Part shown: positions 1 to 8,655 of the stretch, one piece after another | How the letters are laid out: each line of letters begins with the position of its first letter | Numbering within the stretch: position 1 is the stretch's first letter | Source of the DNA: Xylophilus ampelinus | GTDB taxonomy: Bacteria > Pseudomonadota > Gammaproteobacteria > Burkholderiales > Burkholderiaceae_C | Assembly (NCBI RefSeq): GCF_901875635.1 | Contig: NZ_CABFMN010000156.1 | Coordinates: 1-16,985, forward strand | Direction: 5' to 3' | Length of the DNA stretch: 16,985 bases | The notes under the pieces: generated by a model | The model's database searches: none | What the model was told of the DNA's origin: nothing | Seen by the model: only the letters and a program-made list of their open reading frames with translations | Program-made: the position numbers and the translations under genes

Positions 1-97
1 CAGCACGCACGACAAGCCGGTCAGCGCGAGCCAGCGCCGGAGAACGCAGGCCCGCGGCCGCCGCCAGCGCCCCAGTCGGTCGTGCGGGCCGCTTCAC
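1..97 (-). CDS. possible N-terminus of a secreted protein, cut by the window edge (weak)
   Basis: A GTG codon at 97-95 on the minus strand opens a frame that runs to the window edge without a stop (32 codons). It begins MKRPARPTGALAAAAG and continues to ALARADRLVVRA, which looks like a basic start, a short alanine-rich stretch and an A-x-A type cleavage site, as in periplasmic solute-binding proteins. Against it: no Shine-Dalgarno sequence is visible upstream, third-position GC is lower than in the other genes of the window, and the hydrophobic stretch is weak. It would diverge from the flavin reductase gene. The call is a guess. Confidence 0.2.
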   Translation of the reverse strand, partial: MKRPARPTGALAAAAGLRSPALARADRLVVRA

Positions 98-299
98 AGC
101 GACGACGCAACAAGCCCCCAGGTCAGCGCCCAACCAACTGGCCCAGCCAAGAAAGTAACGAACGTGACGATTTCGGCCGTAACGCACGCACAGCAAGCGC
201 CACAGCCCCATTGCACTTTCCATTCCGAAAGCCCGCGCGACAGTGCAGGCACCCCCCTTCCGCCAGAATGCACCTTTGCGTCTCCTCGCCCCTTTCCCA
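98..299. other. apparent non-coding leader region upstream of the flavin reductase gene
   Basis: All three forward frames are open over much of this stretch, but the products are low-complexity Pro/Arg/Ala strings without a recognisable domain, as expected for chance open frames in GC-rich DNA. It contains the most AT-rich bases of the left end, around 145-235, so it probably carries the promoter of the flavin reductase gene. I found no convincing -35/-10 pair, terminator or repeat. Confidence 0.4.
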
Positions 300-809
300 G
301 TGACCCCTCCCCGCCGCGCACAGGCGCCCTCCTTCTCGACCGCCGAGTTCCGCGCGGCGCTGGGCATGTTCGCCACGGGCGTGACCATCGTGACCGCACG
401 CAGCGCCGACGGCACGCGCATCGGGCTCACCGCCAACTCCTTCAACTCCGTGTCGCTCGAGCCGCCGCTCGTGCTGTGGAGCCTGGCGCGCGCCTCGGGC
501 TCCATGCCGACCCTGGGCACCGGGTCGCACTACGCCATCAACGTGCTGGCCGCCGACCAGAAGGAACTGGCCGAACGCTTCGCGCGCCGCTCGGCCGACC
601 GCTTCCAGAGCGTGGACTTCACCGACGGCGTGGCCGGCGCGCCGCTGCTCGCCGGCGCGGTGGCGGTGTTCGAATGCTTCAACCGCAGCCGCTACGAGGA
701 AGGCGACCACGTCATCTTCGTCGGCGAGGTGGAGCGCTGCACCCACCGTGTCGGCGTGCCGCCGCTGCTCTTCCATGGCGGGCATTTCTACACCGAGCAT
801 CCGCTCTGA
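300..809 (+). CDS. flavin reductase-domain protein (DIM6/NTAB family)
   Basis: Likely an NAD(P)H:flavin oxidoreductase that supplies reduced FMN or FAD to a partner monooxygenase in the cytoplasm. The protein shows the family pattern in order: FRAALGMFATGVTIVT at the N-terminus, GLTANSFNSVSLEPPLVLW (the flavin-phosphate loop region), HYAINVLAADQKELAERFA, and near the C-terminus EEGDHVIFVGEVE, with the GDH motif typical of small flavin reductases. Start choice is uncertain. The frame is open back to a GTG at 243 (188 aa) with a TTG at 276. I prefer the GTG at 300 (169 aa, the usual family length) because codons before it lose the strong third-position GC bias. None of the three has a clear ribosome binding site. 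The next gene begins 7 bases after the stop, so the two are probably cotranscribed. No monooxygenase partner is visible in the window. Confidence 0.85.
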   Translation: MTPPRRAQAPSFSTAEFRAALGMFATGVTIVTARSADGTRIGLTANSFNSVSLEPPLVLWSLARASGSMPTLGTGSHYAINVLAADQKELAERFARRSADRFQSVDFTDGVAGAPLLAGAVAVFECFNRSRYEEGDHVIFVGEVERCTHRVGVPPLLFHGGHFYTEHPL

Positions 810-816
810 ACCCCCC

Positions 817-1332
817 ATGACCGAACACATCGCCCTGCCTCCGCTCCACACGCTGGCGCACGACGTGGCGGTGCTGCTCAAGGCGCGGCGCGAAACCGTC
901 GCGGTGGCCGAATCATCGGCCGGCGGACTCGTCTCGGCTGCGCTGCTCGCCGTGCCCGGTGCCTCGGCCTACTTTCTCGGCGGCGCCGTCGTCTATTCGC
1001 GCCGCGCGGGCAAGGCGCTGATGGGACTCACGGCCGCCGACATGGAAGGCCTGCGCGCCGAGACCGAGCCCTACGCCCGCATGATGGCCGCGCGCGTGCG
1101 CGACATGCATCGCGCCACCTGGGGCCTGTGCGAAAGCGGGGCCGCCGGCCCGTCGGGCAGTCCCTACGGCGATGCGGCGGGCCATGTGTGCGTGGCCGTG
1201 GCCGGCGCCACCCTGCACAGCCGGACGCTGGCCACCGGCCGGTCGGAGCGAGCCTTGAACATGGACCTGTTCGCGCGCGAACTGCTGCGGCAGTTCGATG
1301 AGCTGCTGCGCAGCGAATCGCCGACGCGCTGA
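817..1332 (+). CDS. CinA C-terminal-domain protein (PncC-like, divergent)
   Basis: A 171-aa stand-alone CinA C-terminal domain. The known function of this family is nicotinamide-nucleotide amidohydrolysis (NMN to nicotinate mononucleotide) in pyridine-nucleotide recycling. Seen: AESSAGGLVSAAL at residues 31-43 in place of the usual AESCTGG, GGAVVYSRRAGKAL at 55-68, and ESGAAGPSGS at 106-115 for the usual GIAGPDGGS. The Ser (33) and Tyr (60) positions thought to be catalytic are kept. The Lys expected five residues after the Tyr appears one position later (K66, with G65 at the expected site). This may be a divergent subfamily whose activity should not be assumed. The ATG at 817 lies 7 bases after the flavin reductase stop; the frame also opens upstream at 748, but that would overlap the preceding gene. 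Confidence 0.85.
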   Translation: MTEHIALPPLHTLAHDVAVLLKARRETVAVAESSAGGLVSAALLAVPGASAYFLGGAVVYSRRAGKALMGLTAADMEGLRAETEPYARMMAARVRDMHRATWGLCESGAAGPSGSPYGDAAGHVCVAVAGATLHSRTLATGRSERALNMDLFARELLRQFDELLRSESPTR

Positions 1333-1335
1333 GCC

Positions 1336-1366
1336 GCAGCGTCCTGCCTGGCCGCCCAGGCGCTGC
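1336..1366. terminator. hairpin between two converging genes, possible bidirectional terminator
   Basis: In the 74-base gap between the CinA-like gene and the aldolase-like gene, GCCTGG (1346-1351) pairs with CCAGGC (1356-1361) across a 4-base loop. Outer arms GCAGC (1336-1340) and GCTGC (1362-1366) extend the stem across a 5-base bulge. There is no T-run on either side, so it is not a canonical intrinsic terminator; position and symmetry are the only support. Confidence 0.35.
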
Positions 1367-1406
1367 GCGCCAGCCAGTGCGCAAGCACGTCCGCCGGCCC
1401 GTGCAG

Positions 1407-2144
1407 TCAGTCCAGCAGCCGCAGCGCCGACCGCCAGGCCAGCTGGGTGTGCATGTGGTCTTCCTCGCGGTCGAACTGTCCGGCGGTGCGCAGGCGCACG
1501 GCCTCGGGCGGATAGACGATCGGCCGCCCACCGGCCAGCGCCTTGACCTGGGCCTGACAGGCCCGTTCCAGGAAGTAGATGTTCAGGAAGGCCTCGGCGA
1601 TGCTGCGGCCCGCGGCCAGCAGGCCGTGGTTGCGCAGGATCATCACGCGGTGCTCGCCCAGGCTGGCCACCAGCCGCTCGCGCTCGTCCAGGTCCAGCGC
1701 GATGCCCTCGTAGGCGTGGTAGGCGATGTGGCCGTAGAACTTGAGCGCATGCTGGCTGATGGGCAGCAGCCCCTCTTCCTGGCACGACACGGCGATGCCG
1801 TCGGCCGTGTGCGTGTGGATCACGCAGGCCAGGTCGTGCCGCGCCATGTGCACGGCCGAATGGATGGTGAAGCCCGCGGCGTTGACGGGCTGGCTGGTCG
1901 AATCTGCGTCCACCGCCTGCCCGCTGGGATCGATCTTCACCAGGTCCTCGGGCCGCATCTCGTGGAACAGCACGCCATAGCGGTTGATGAGGAAGTGGTC
2001 CGGCGTGCCGGGAATGCGCGCACTGATGTGCGTGTCGATCAGGTCCGTCATGCGGAAGTGCGCGACCAGGCGGTACAGGGCCGCCAGGTCGTGGCGCGTG
2101 CGGGCTTCGGCCTCGGTCATGGTCGTCGCGGCGGGGGCGGTCAT
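1407..2144 (-). CDS. class II aldolase/adducin-domain protein
   Basis: A 245-aa protein of the class II aldolase/adducin family, whose members include zinc-dependent L-fuculose-phosphate aldolase, ribulose-phosphate epimerases and non-catalytic adducins. Seen: HDLAALYRLVAHFRMTDLI near the start, the zinc-site HTHTADG (H110, H112), a distal NHGLLAAG (H173) and the C-terminal helix SIAEAFLNIYFLERACQAQV. The glutamate that acts as catalytic acid/base in fuculose aldolase appears to be replaced by Gly (about residue 91, AGFTIHSAVH). This is common in the adducin-like branch and makes a simple aldolase role uncertain. The ATG at 2144 is preceded by GGAG at good spacing; the frame extends upstream but the extra residues are not family-like. 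It is the last gene of the block, 22 bases after the PaiB-like gene. Confidence 0.88.
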   Translation of the reverse strand: MTAPAATTMTEAEARTRHDLAALYRLVAHFRMTDLIDTHISARIPGTPDHFLINRYGVLFHEMRPEDLVKIDPSGQAVDADSTSQPVNAAGFTIHSAVHMARHDLACVIHTHTADGIAVSCQEEGLLPISQHALKFYGHIAYHAYEGIALDLDERERLVASLGEHRVMILRNHGLLAAGRSIAEAFLNIYFLERACQAQVKALAGGRPIVYPPEAVRLRTAGQFDREEDHMHTQLAWRSALRLLD

Positions 2145-2166
2145 GGGAGTCTCCAGAAGAAAGGGA

Positions 2167-2820
2167 TCAGGCAGCCTGCATGTCGGGCTGCGCGCGGATG
2201 AGTCCGGCCACGGCCAGGGCCTGCGCATCGCCCTGCTGCTCCAGCGCCGCGATCACGCCGCGCCGGTCGGCCACGGACTTGTCCTGGTTCAGCTTCATCT
2301 TGCCCTCCAGGCTGGCGATGGGAATGCGCAGCGCGGCGATGGCACGCAGCCGCGTGGCCGTGAAATCGGCCGGCATGTCGCGGAATCGCCAGGGTCCGCC
2401 CAGCGGCGTGTCGTAGTGCGCCACCACGCGGTCGAGCACCGCCAGCAGCCCTTCGGGCGACTCGATGAGTTCGGGCTGGCCGCGCGCATGGACGGCGGTG
2501 TAGTTCCAGGTCGGGAAGGTGTGTCGGTTCTCATACCAACTGGGCGAGATGAAGGCGTGCGGCCCCTGGAAGATGACCAGCGCCCCGGCCCCGGCCTGCA
2601 GGTCGGCGAACTGCGCGTTGTGGCGCGCCAGGTGCGTGACCAGCGTGCCGTGGCCGCCCTGCGCAGCCTCTGCGGCACTCGGCTCGTCCACCAGGAAGGG
2701 CAGGTGCGTGGCCTGCACGCCCTGCGCCCCGTGCGTGACCAGCGTCGCGAAGCTCCACTGGCGCATGCACGCGCGCAGCAGCGCCTCGTCCTTCTCGGCA
2801 TAGGCCGGCGGCGTGTACAT
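2167..2820 (-). CDS. PaiB-type FMN-binding protein
   Basis: A 217-aa protein of the PaiB family, often annotated as FMN-binding negative transcriptional regulator after Bacillus PaiB. Family marks are MYTPPAY at the N-terminus, FISPSWY (90-96), PTWNYTAVH (103-111) and the C-terminal GKMKLNQDKS (173-182). The fold is a split-barrel flavin-binding type, and no DNA-binding helix-turn-helix is evident. A role as a small flavin- or heme-type reductase or a stress protein is therefore as plausible as regulation. Start: the ATG at 2820 gives the standard family N-terminus; sequence upstream in this frame belongs to the preceding gene. It begins 14 bases after the alpha/beta hydrolase stop and ends 22 bases before the aldolase-like gene, so it is part of the same transcript. 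Confidence 0.88.
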   Translation of the reverse strand: MYTPPAYAEKDEALLRACMRQWSFATLVTHGAQGVQATHLPFLVDEPSAAEAAQGGHGTLVTHLARHNAQFADLQAGAGALVIFQGPHAFISPSWYENRHTFPTWNYTAVHARGQPELIESPEGLLAVLDRVVAHYDTPLGGPWRFRDMPADFTATRLRAIAALRIPIASLEGKMKLNQDKSVADRRGVIAALEQQGDAQALAVAGLIRAQPDMQAA

Positions 2821-2834
2821 GGCGCGCGATCCGC

Positions 2835-3833
2835 TCAGTGCTGCTGCAGCCAGCGCACGGTGTCGTCGAAGGCCTCGCCGGCTACATCGGCCACCGACAC
2901 GGCTTCCAGGAAGCTGTGCACCGTGCCCTTGTAGACCTTGGCCGTCACGTCCACGCCCTGCGCCTGCATGCGCACGGTCATGTCCATGCAGTCGTCGTGA
3001 AGCGGATCGCATTCGGTGATCACGTTGAACACCGGCGGAATGCCGCGCAGGTCGGCCGCTAGCAGGTTCATGCGCGGATCGGCATGGTCTTCGGGGCGCG
3101 ACAGGTAGTTGCGGAAGAACCAGACCATCATGTGCAGCGACAGCCCGTACTGGCCGGCACCGTAGCGCACCACCGAGTCACGGTACAGGTTGGTGCTGAA
3201 ACCGGTGTAGTTCAGCACCATGCCGCGCACCAGTTGCCGGCCCTCGTCACGCAGTGCGATGCAGGTGTTGAGCGACAGGTTGCCGCCGGCCGAATCGCCG
3301 CCGATGAACAGCTGGTCGGCGTCGAAGCCCAGCTCCTTCGCATGCGCCGCGATCCACTTCGTCGCGTCGATGCATTCCTCGATGGGCTGCGGGAACTGCG
3401 CCTCCGGCGCCCGCGTGTAGTTGATGCCGATCACCAGGATGCCGGCGCGCTCGGCGTACTCGCGCATCAGGCGGTCGTGCGTGTCGTTGCTGAACAGCAC
3501 GTAGCCGCCGCCGTGGATGTAGAAGAACACGCCCGGCATGCGCCGCGCCTTCGGCGTGTGGATGCGCAGCTGCACCTGGCCATGGCGCGTGGGGATCATG
3601 CGGTCGACGGTGCCTGCCATCACCGGGCCGCCGGCGGCCCAGGGCGCGCGCACCTTCTCGGCGATGTCGCGGCCCTCGGCGATGGACACCGTGTCGCGGC
3701 GCGGGAAGGCCGCGGCATCGGCCGCCATGCGGTCCACGAAGATCTGCACCTGGGGGTCCACGGGCGCGGCGCGGCGGCCCTCTCTGATGGTGGCTTCGCG
3801 CAGTTGGGCCTCGGTCAAGGCGGCTTCGGTCAT
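2835..3833 (-). CDS. alpha/beta hydrolase, GDXG (hormone-sensitive lipase-like) family
   Basis: A 332-aa cytoplasmic carboxylesterase-type hydrolase. The oxyanion-hole motif HGGG is at 107-110, the nucleophile motif GDSAGGN has Ser181, the acid is Asp276 in ECDPLHDD, and the base is His306 in GTVHSF. All members of the triad are present and correctly spaced for family IV esterases. An N-terminal cap segment (about residues 1-80) precedes the core. No signal peptide is seen. It follows the 2-hydroxyacid dehydrogenase gene after 43 bases and leads the PaiB-like gene by 14 bases, so it belongs to the transport/catabolic block. A weak AGAGAG lies before the ATG. The likely reaction is hydrolysis of a short-chain ester or lactone formed from the imported compound; the substrate is not readable from the sequence. 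Confidence 0.92.
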   Translation of the reverse strand: MTEAALTEAQLREATIREGRRAAPVDPQVQIFVDRMAADAAAFPRRDTVSIAEGRDIAEKVRAPWAAGGPVMAGTVDRMIPTRHGQVQLRIHTPKARRMPGVFFYIHGGGYVLFSNDTHDRLMREYAERAGILVIGINYTRAPEAQFPQPIEECIDATKWIAAHAKELGFDADQLFIGGDSAGGNLSLNTCIALRDEGRQLVRGMVLNYTGFSTNLYRDSVVRYGAGQYGLSLHMMVWFFRNYLSRPEDHADPRMNLLAADLRGIPPVFNVITECDPLHDDCMDMTVRMQAQGVDVTAKVYKGTVHSFLEAVSVADVAGEAFDDTVRWLQQH

Positions 3834-3876
3834 GGTGCTCTCTTGCAGGACGGGAAAGGAATGCGGGGGACGTGGC

Positions 3877-4803
3877 TCAGTAGCCGCGCGTCAGGTCCAC
3901 GGCGTTGAACAGCGGCTGGCAAGCTTCGAGCCGGCCCACGTTGCGCAGGATCTGCTGCACCACCACGTCGAAGGTGGCCATGGTCGCCATGTGCGGCGTG
4001 ACGACCACGCCGGGATGCGTCCACAGCGGATAGCCTTCGGGCAGCGGCTCCTTCTCGAACACGTCGACGATGGCGCCGCGCAGGTGGCCGCTGTCCAGCG
4101 CCGCGATCAGGTCGGCCTCGACCAGGTGCTCGCCGCGGCCGCAGTGGATCAGCGTGGCGCCTTGGGGCAGCGCCTCGAAGGTCCGGCGACTCAGGATGCC
4201 GCGCGTCTGCGCCGTGAGCGGCAGCAGGCACACCAGCACGTCGGTGTTCGCCAGGAAGTCCGTGTAGCCGGCTTCGCCGCTGTAGACCGTGACGCCCGCG
4301 ATCTCGCGCGGCGAGCGCGCCCAGCCGCTGACGGGGTAGCCCAGCGCGGGCAGACGGCCGGCGATCAGCCCGCCGAGCTCGCCCAGGCCCATGATGCCGA
4401 TGCGGCAGGCCGAGGCCGGCGCCTGCGGCGGCCGGTCCCAGCGCTGCGCCCTCTGGCTGGCCATCGCCAGGTCCAGCTTGCGGTGGTAGTGCAGCACGCC
4501 CCACAGCACGAACTGCCACATGCCTTCGGCCAGCATCGGATCGACCACGCGGCACACCGGCAGGCCGCGCAGGTCCTGGCCCGTCACCACGTTGTCCACA
4601 CCGGCGGCGATGCTGTGCACCAGGCGCAGCTTCGGCATGTCGCCATACACGCCGCGCGGCGCGTCCCAGCAGGCGGCCACGTCGGCCTGCAGGCAGCGCG
4701 GGTCGGGCCACACCACCACGTCCAGCGACGGGTCGGCCTGGTTGAAAAGCGGCTTGAGGAAACCGAGGTCGGCCGACTGGCTCAGAAGGGCAAGCGTGGT
4801 CAT
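3877..4803 (-). CDS. D-isomer 2-hydroxyacid dehydrogenase, GhrA-like
   Basis: A 308-aa NAD(P)-dependent dehydrogenase resembling glyoxylate/hydroxypyruvate reductase A. Seen: the Rossmann motif GLGELG (139-144) in RIGIMGLGELGGLIAGRL, the substrate-binding arginine R223 in CGRGEHL, E252 in FEKEPLP and catalytic H271 in TPHMATMA, in the order and spacing of the family. The RGEHLVEADLIAALDSGHL segment and the DVFEKEPLP segment are close to GhrA. It would reduce a 2-oxoacid such as glyoxylate or hydroxypyruvate, or oxidise the matching 2-hydroxyacid. Its ATG overlaps the stop of the NylB-like gene by 4 bases (ATGA), implying translational coupling. The frame stays open far upstream, but that part is antiparallel noise from the preceding gene and not a fusion. 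Confidence 0.93.
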   Translation of the reverse strand: MTTLALLSQSADLGFLKPLFNQADPSLDVVVWPDPRCLQADVAACWDAPRGVYGDMPKLRLVHSIAAGVDNVVTGQDLRGLPVCRVVDPMLAEGMWQFVLWGVLHYHRKLDLAMASQRAQRWDRPPQAPASACRIGIMGLGELGGLIAGRLPALGYPVSGWARSPREIAGVTVYSGEAGYTDFLANTDVLVCLLPLTAQTRGILSRRTFEALPQGATLIHCGRGEHLVEADLIAALDSGHLRGAIVDVFEKEPLPEGYPLWTHPGVVVTPHMATMATFDVVVQQILRNVGRLEACQPLFNAVDLTRGY

Positions 4804-6004
4804 GGGTGGCGAAGAAGATGCCGGGCCAGCGCGTGATACGCCGGCAGCGTGGTCGGGTCGTTGAAGGCGCTGGCGGCGCGCGGGTGCGATGCGAAGCGCG
4901 CGATCACCATCTCGGCCTTCGGGTCGATGTAGAGGTTCTGGCCGTGGATGCCGCGCGCGCAGTACGCAACGTGGTCGTTGTGCGTCATCCACCACTGGTT
5001 TCGGTAGCTCCAGCCGGGCAGCAGCGTGTAGCCGGCTTGCGCGAAATGCGCCGGGTCGGCGCCGCGCTCCACGTCGGCCACCGCCGCCTCGGGCACGATC
5101 TGGCGGCCGTTGAAGAAGCCCTTGCAGCGCATCATTTCGCCGAAGCGGGCCATGTCGCGCAGCGCACCGCTGAAGGCGCCGCCCGCGCCGGCCCGGCCGC
5201 GCGGGTCCAGCACGAACCAGGCGTCCTGCTCGGCGCCCAGGGGCGCCCACAGGCGCTCCTCCACCAGCTGCTCCAGCGGCAGCCCGGTGACGTTGCAAAG
5301 CACCCAGCCCAGCACCTCGGTGTTCACCGTCTTGTAGGCGTAGCGCTGGCCGTGCGGGCCGCTCGCGCGGATCGTGCGCAGGAACTCGCGGATGCCGACC
5401 GGACCGCTGGCCGGCGCCGGCAGGCCGGGCACCTGGGCGGCCGCGCGCAGGTAGGTCCAGACCTCGGCCGCAGGGTTCGTGTAGTCCTCGTCGTAGCGCA
5501 GCGCGGTGGTCATGTCCATCACCTGCCGCGCCGTGGCATCGCCCCAGGCGCTGTCGGCCAGCTCGGGCACATAGGTGGGCACCAGCGCCTCGGGGTCGAT
5601 GCGGCCGGCCACCATTTCGGCGGCGGCCAGGGTGCCGACCAGCGACTTCGTGACCGACATGCATACGTGCGGCCGGTGCGGCTTCAGCGGGCCGTCGAAG
5701 TATTCGTAGACGATGCGACCGCGATGCAGCACGACGAGGCCGTCCGTGTGGTTCACGGCCAGCGATTCGCGCCAGCGCATCGACGCCTGCGCGCCCAGCG
5801 GCACAAAGGCCAATGCATCGATGTCGTCGCGCAACGCGTAGGGCAAGGTGCTCACCGGACCGGGGCCGCGCCACACGTTCACCGTGGGGCTGCTCTCGCG
5901 CATGCCGCAGAAGCGTGCGCGCATGCGTGCGGGCGACAGCGCCCCGGGGTCCAGCGCCAGCGGTGGCGCGCCCATGTGCCAGCCGAGGTCGACCGAAGGT
6001 GCGT

Positions 6005-6008
<4 letters not shown>
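4800..6008 (-). CDS. serine hydrolase of the beta-lactamase fold, NylB (6-aminohexanoate-dimer hydrolase)-like
   Basis: A 402-aa class C beta-lactamase-fold hydrolase. It resembles NylB of Arthrobacter, as I remember that sequence, along its length: MSVTKSLVGT with SxxK Ser118/Lys121, TYVPELADSAW (145-155), YDEDYTNPAAEV with Tyr176, YKTVNTEVLGW with Tyr225, NQWWMT and GIHGQNLYIDP (353-363, replacing the KTG box, as in NylB). These match the NylB catalytic residues Ser112, Lys115, Tyr170 and Tyr215. Asp181, important for 6-aminohexanoate-dimer activity, appears to be Leu187 here, so the natural substrate may be another amide or ester. No signal peptide is seen, so it acts in the cytoplasm after import. 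Its ATG overlaps the ATPase stop (ATGA) and its stop overlaps the dehydrogenase start, so it is translationally tied to the transporter. Confidence 0.92.
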
Positions 6009-7650
<1,642 letters not shown>

Positions 7651-7654
<4 letters not shown>

Positions 7655-8481
7655 CGGCGCGAGATCCGGGGGTTGAGCACGTCGTTGAGACCCTCGCCGA
7701 CCAGGTTGATGGCCAGCACCGTGAGCAGGATGGCCATGCCGGGGAAGAAGCTCATCCACCAGGCCTGTCGCAACATGGTGCGCGCAGCACCGATCATGAA
7801 GCCCCAGCTCATGAGGTTCGGGTCGCCCAGGCCCATGAAGCTCAGCGCGCTTTCGATCAGGATGGCGCTGGCGATGGACAGCGAACCCGCCACGATGATG
7901 GGCGACAGCGCGTTGGGCAGGATGTAACGCAGCACCAGCGACACCGGCGATTCGCCCTGGCAGCGCGCGGCCTGCACGAACTCGCGCTCCTTCAGGGCCA
8001 GGAATTCGCCGCGCGTGAGACGCGCCACCTGCGGCCAGCTCACCAGCGCGATGGCCACCACGACGGTGCGGATCGACGGCTCCAGGATCGCCACCAGCAG
8101 GATGCACAGCATGAAGGCCGGGATGGTCTGGAACAGCTCGGTGAAGCGCATCAGCCATTCGCCGACGCGCCCGCCTAGGTAGCCCGACAGGGCGCCCACC
8201 AACACGCCGATCAGCAGCGCGACCAGCGTGGAGGCGAGGCCGATCATGAGCGACACCCGCGTGCCATGCGCGATGCCGGCAGCGATGTCGCGTCCCAGGC
8301 TGTCGCTGCCGAGCAGCATGCCGTCGGTCTGCGGCGGCGTGAAGGGCGCGGCCACCGTGTCCCACGGGTCGCCCGGATAGAGCAGCGGCGCACTCAAGGC
8401 CAGCGCGATCACCGCCAGCAGGATCACCAGCCCGAGCATGCCGCTCGGGTGGCGCAGAAAGGATCGCAGCGTCTGCTTCAT
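7651..8481 (-). CDS. ABC transporter permease, DppC/OppC type
   Basis: A 276-aa inner-membrane permease subunit of the peptide/opine/nickel family. The N-terminal segment RSFLRHPSGMLGLVILLAV begins the OppC N-terminal domain, with a first membrane helix at about 14-34. LLGSDSLGRDIAAGIAHGTR (57-75) is the characteristic GTD.GRD loop. The cytoplasmic EAA-type coupling loop is EREFVQAARCQGESPVSLVL (165-184) followed by RYILPNALSPI. ESALSFMGLGDPNLMSWG is also typical of the family. About six membrane helices are expected. The ATG at 8481 has no strong ribosome binding site. The gene is separated from the DppB-like gene by 174 bases filled by a hairpin repeat, while its stop overlaps the ATPase start by ATGA. 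Confidence 0.95.
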
Positions 8482-8512
8482 CTCAATTCTTGATTGCGTG
8501 GCACACCATCCG

Positions 8513-8650
8513 CCTCGAACGCGGCGGAATCCAGCCGCCGAGCGCAGCGAAGCCCCCAGGGCACCCGAGGAACTGGCTCTGCCAGGCCTCTGGGTGCGCC
8601 CCCCTCCCGCAGGAGAGGGGGGAGCCGCGAAGCGGCTTGGGGGGTGCCAT
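8513..8650. repeat. G/C-tract multi-hairpin intergenic repeat between the permease genes
   Basis: The 174-base gap between the dppB-like and dppC-like genes contains four hairpins in a row. (1) CGGCGG at 8522-8527 pairs with CCGCCG at 8535-8540. (2) CACCC+GAGG+CTGGC (8562-8577) pairs with GCCAG+CCTC+GGGTG (8581-8596), a 14-base-pair stem with a TCT loop and small internal mismatches. (3) CCCCCCTC (8599-8606) pairs with GAGGGGGG (8615-8622). (4) AGCCGC (8623-8628) pairs with GCGGCT (8632-8637) around GAA. A further G6 run at 8639-8644 could compete for the C6 tract. No open reading frame of sense is present. I recall similar units in Comamonadaceae intergenic DNA, but no second copy is in this window. 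Confidence 0.6.
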
Positions 8651-8655
8651 CGTGT

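Noticed and set aside
123..881. 252-codon minus-strand frame opposite the flavin reductase gene
   Set aside because: Low-complexity Ala/Arg/Gly product; the + strand has family motifs and a partner gene 7 bases away.
8482..8655. Small gene in the gap between the two permease genes
   Set aside because: The minus-strand frame continuing through the gap is a shadow of the DppB-like gene, and the gap is explained by hairpins; no start with a ribosome binding site.
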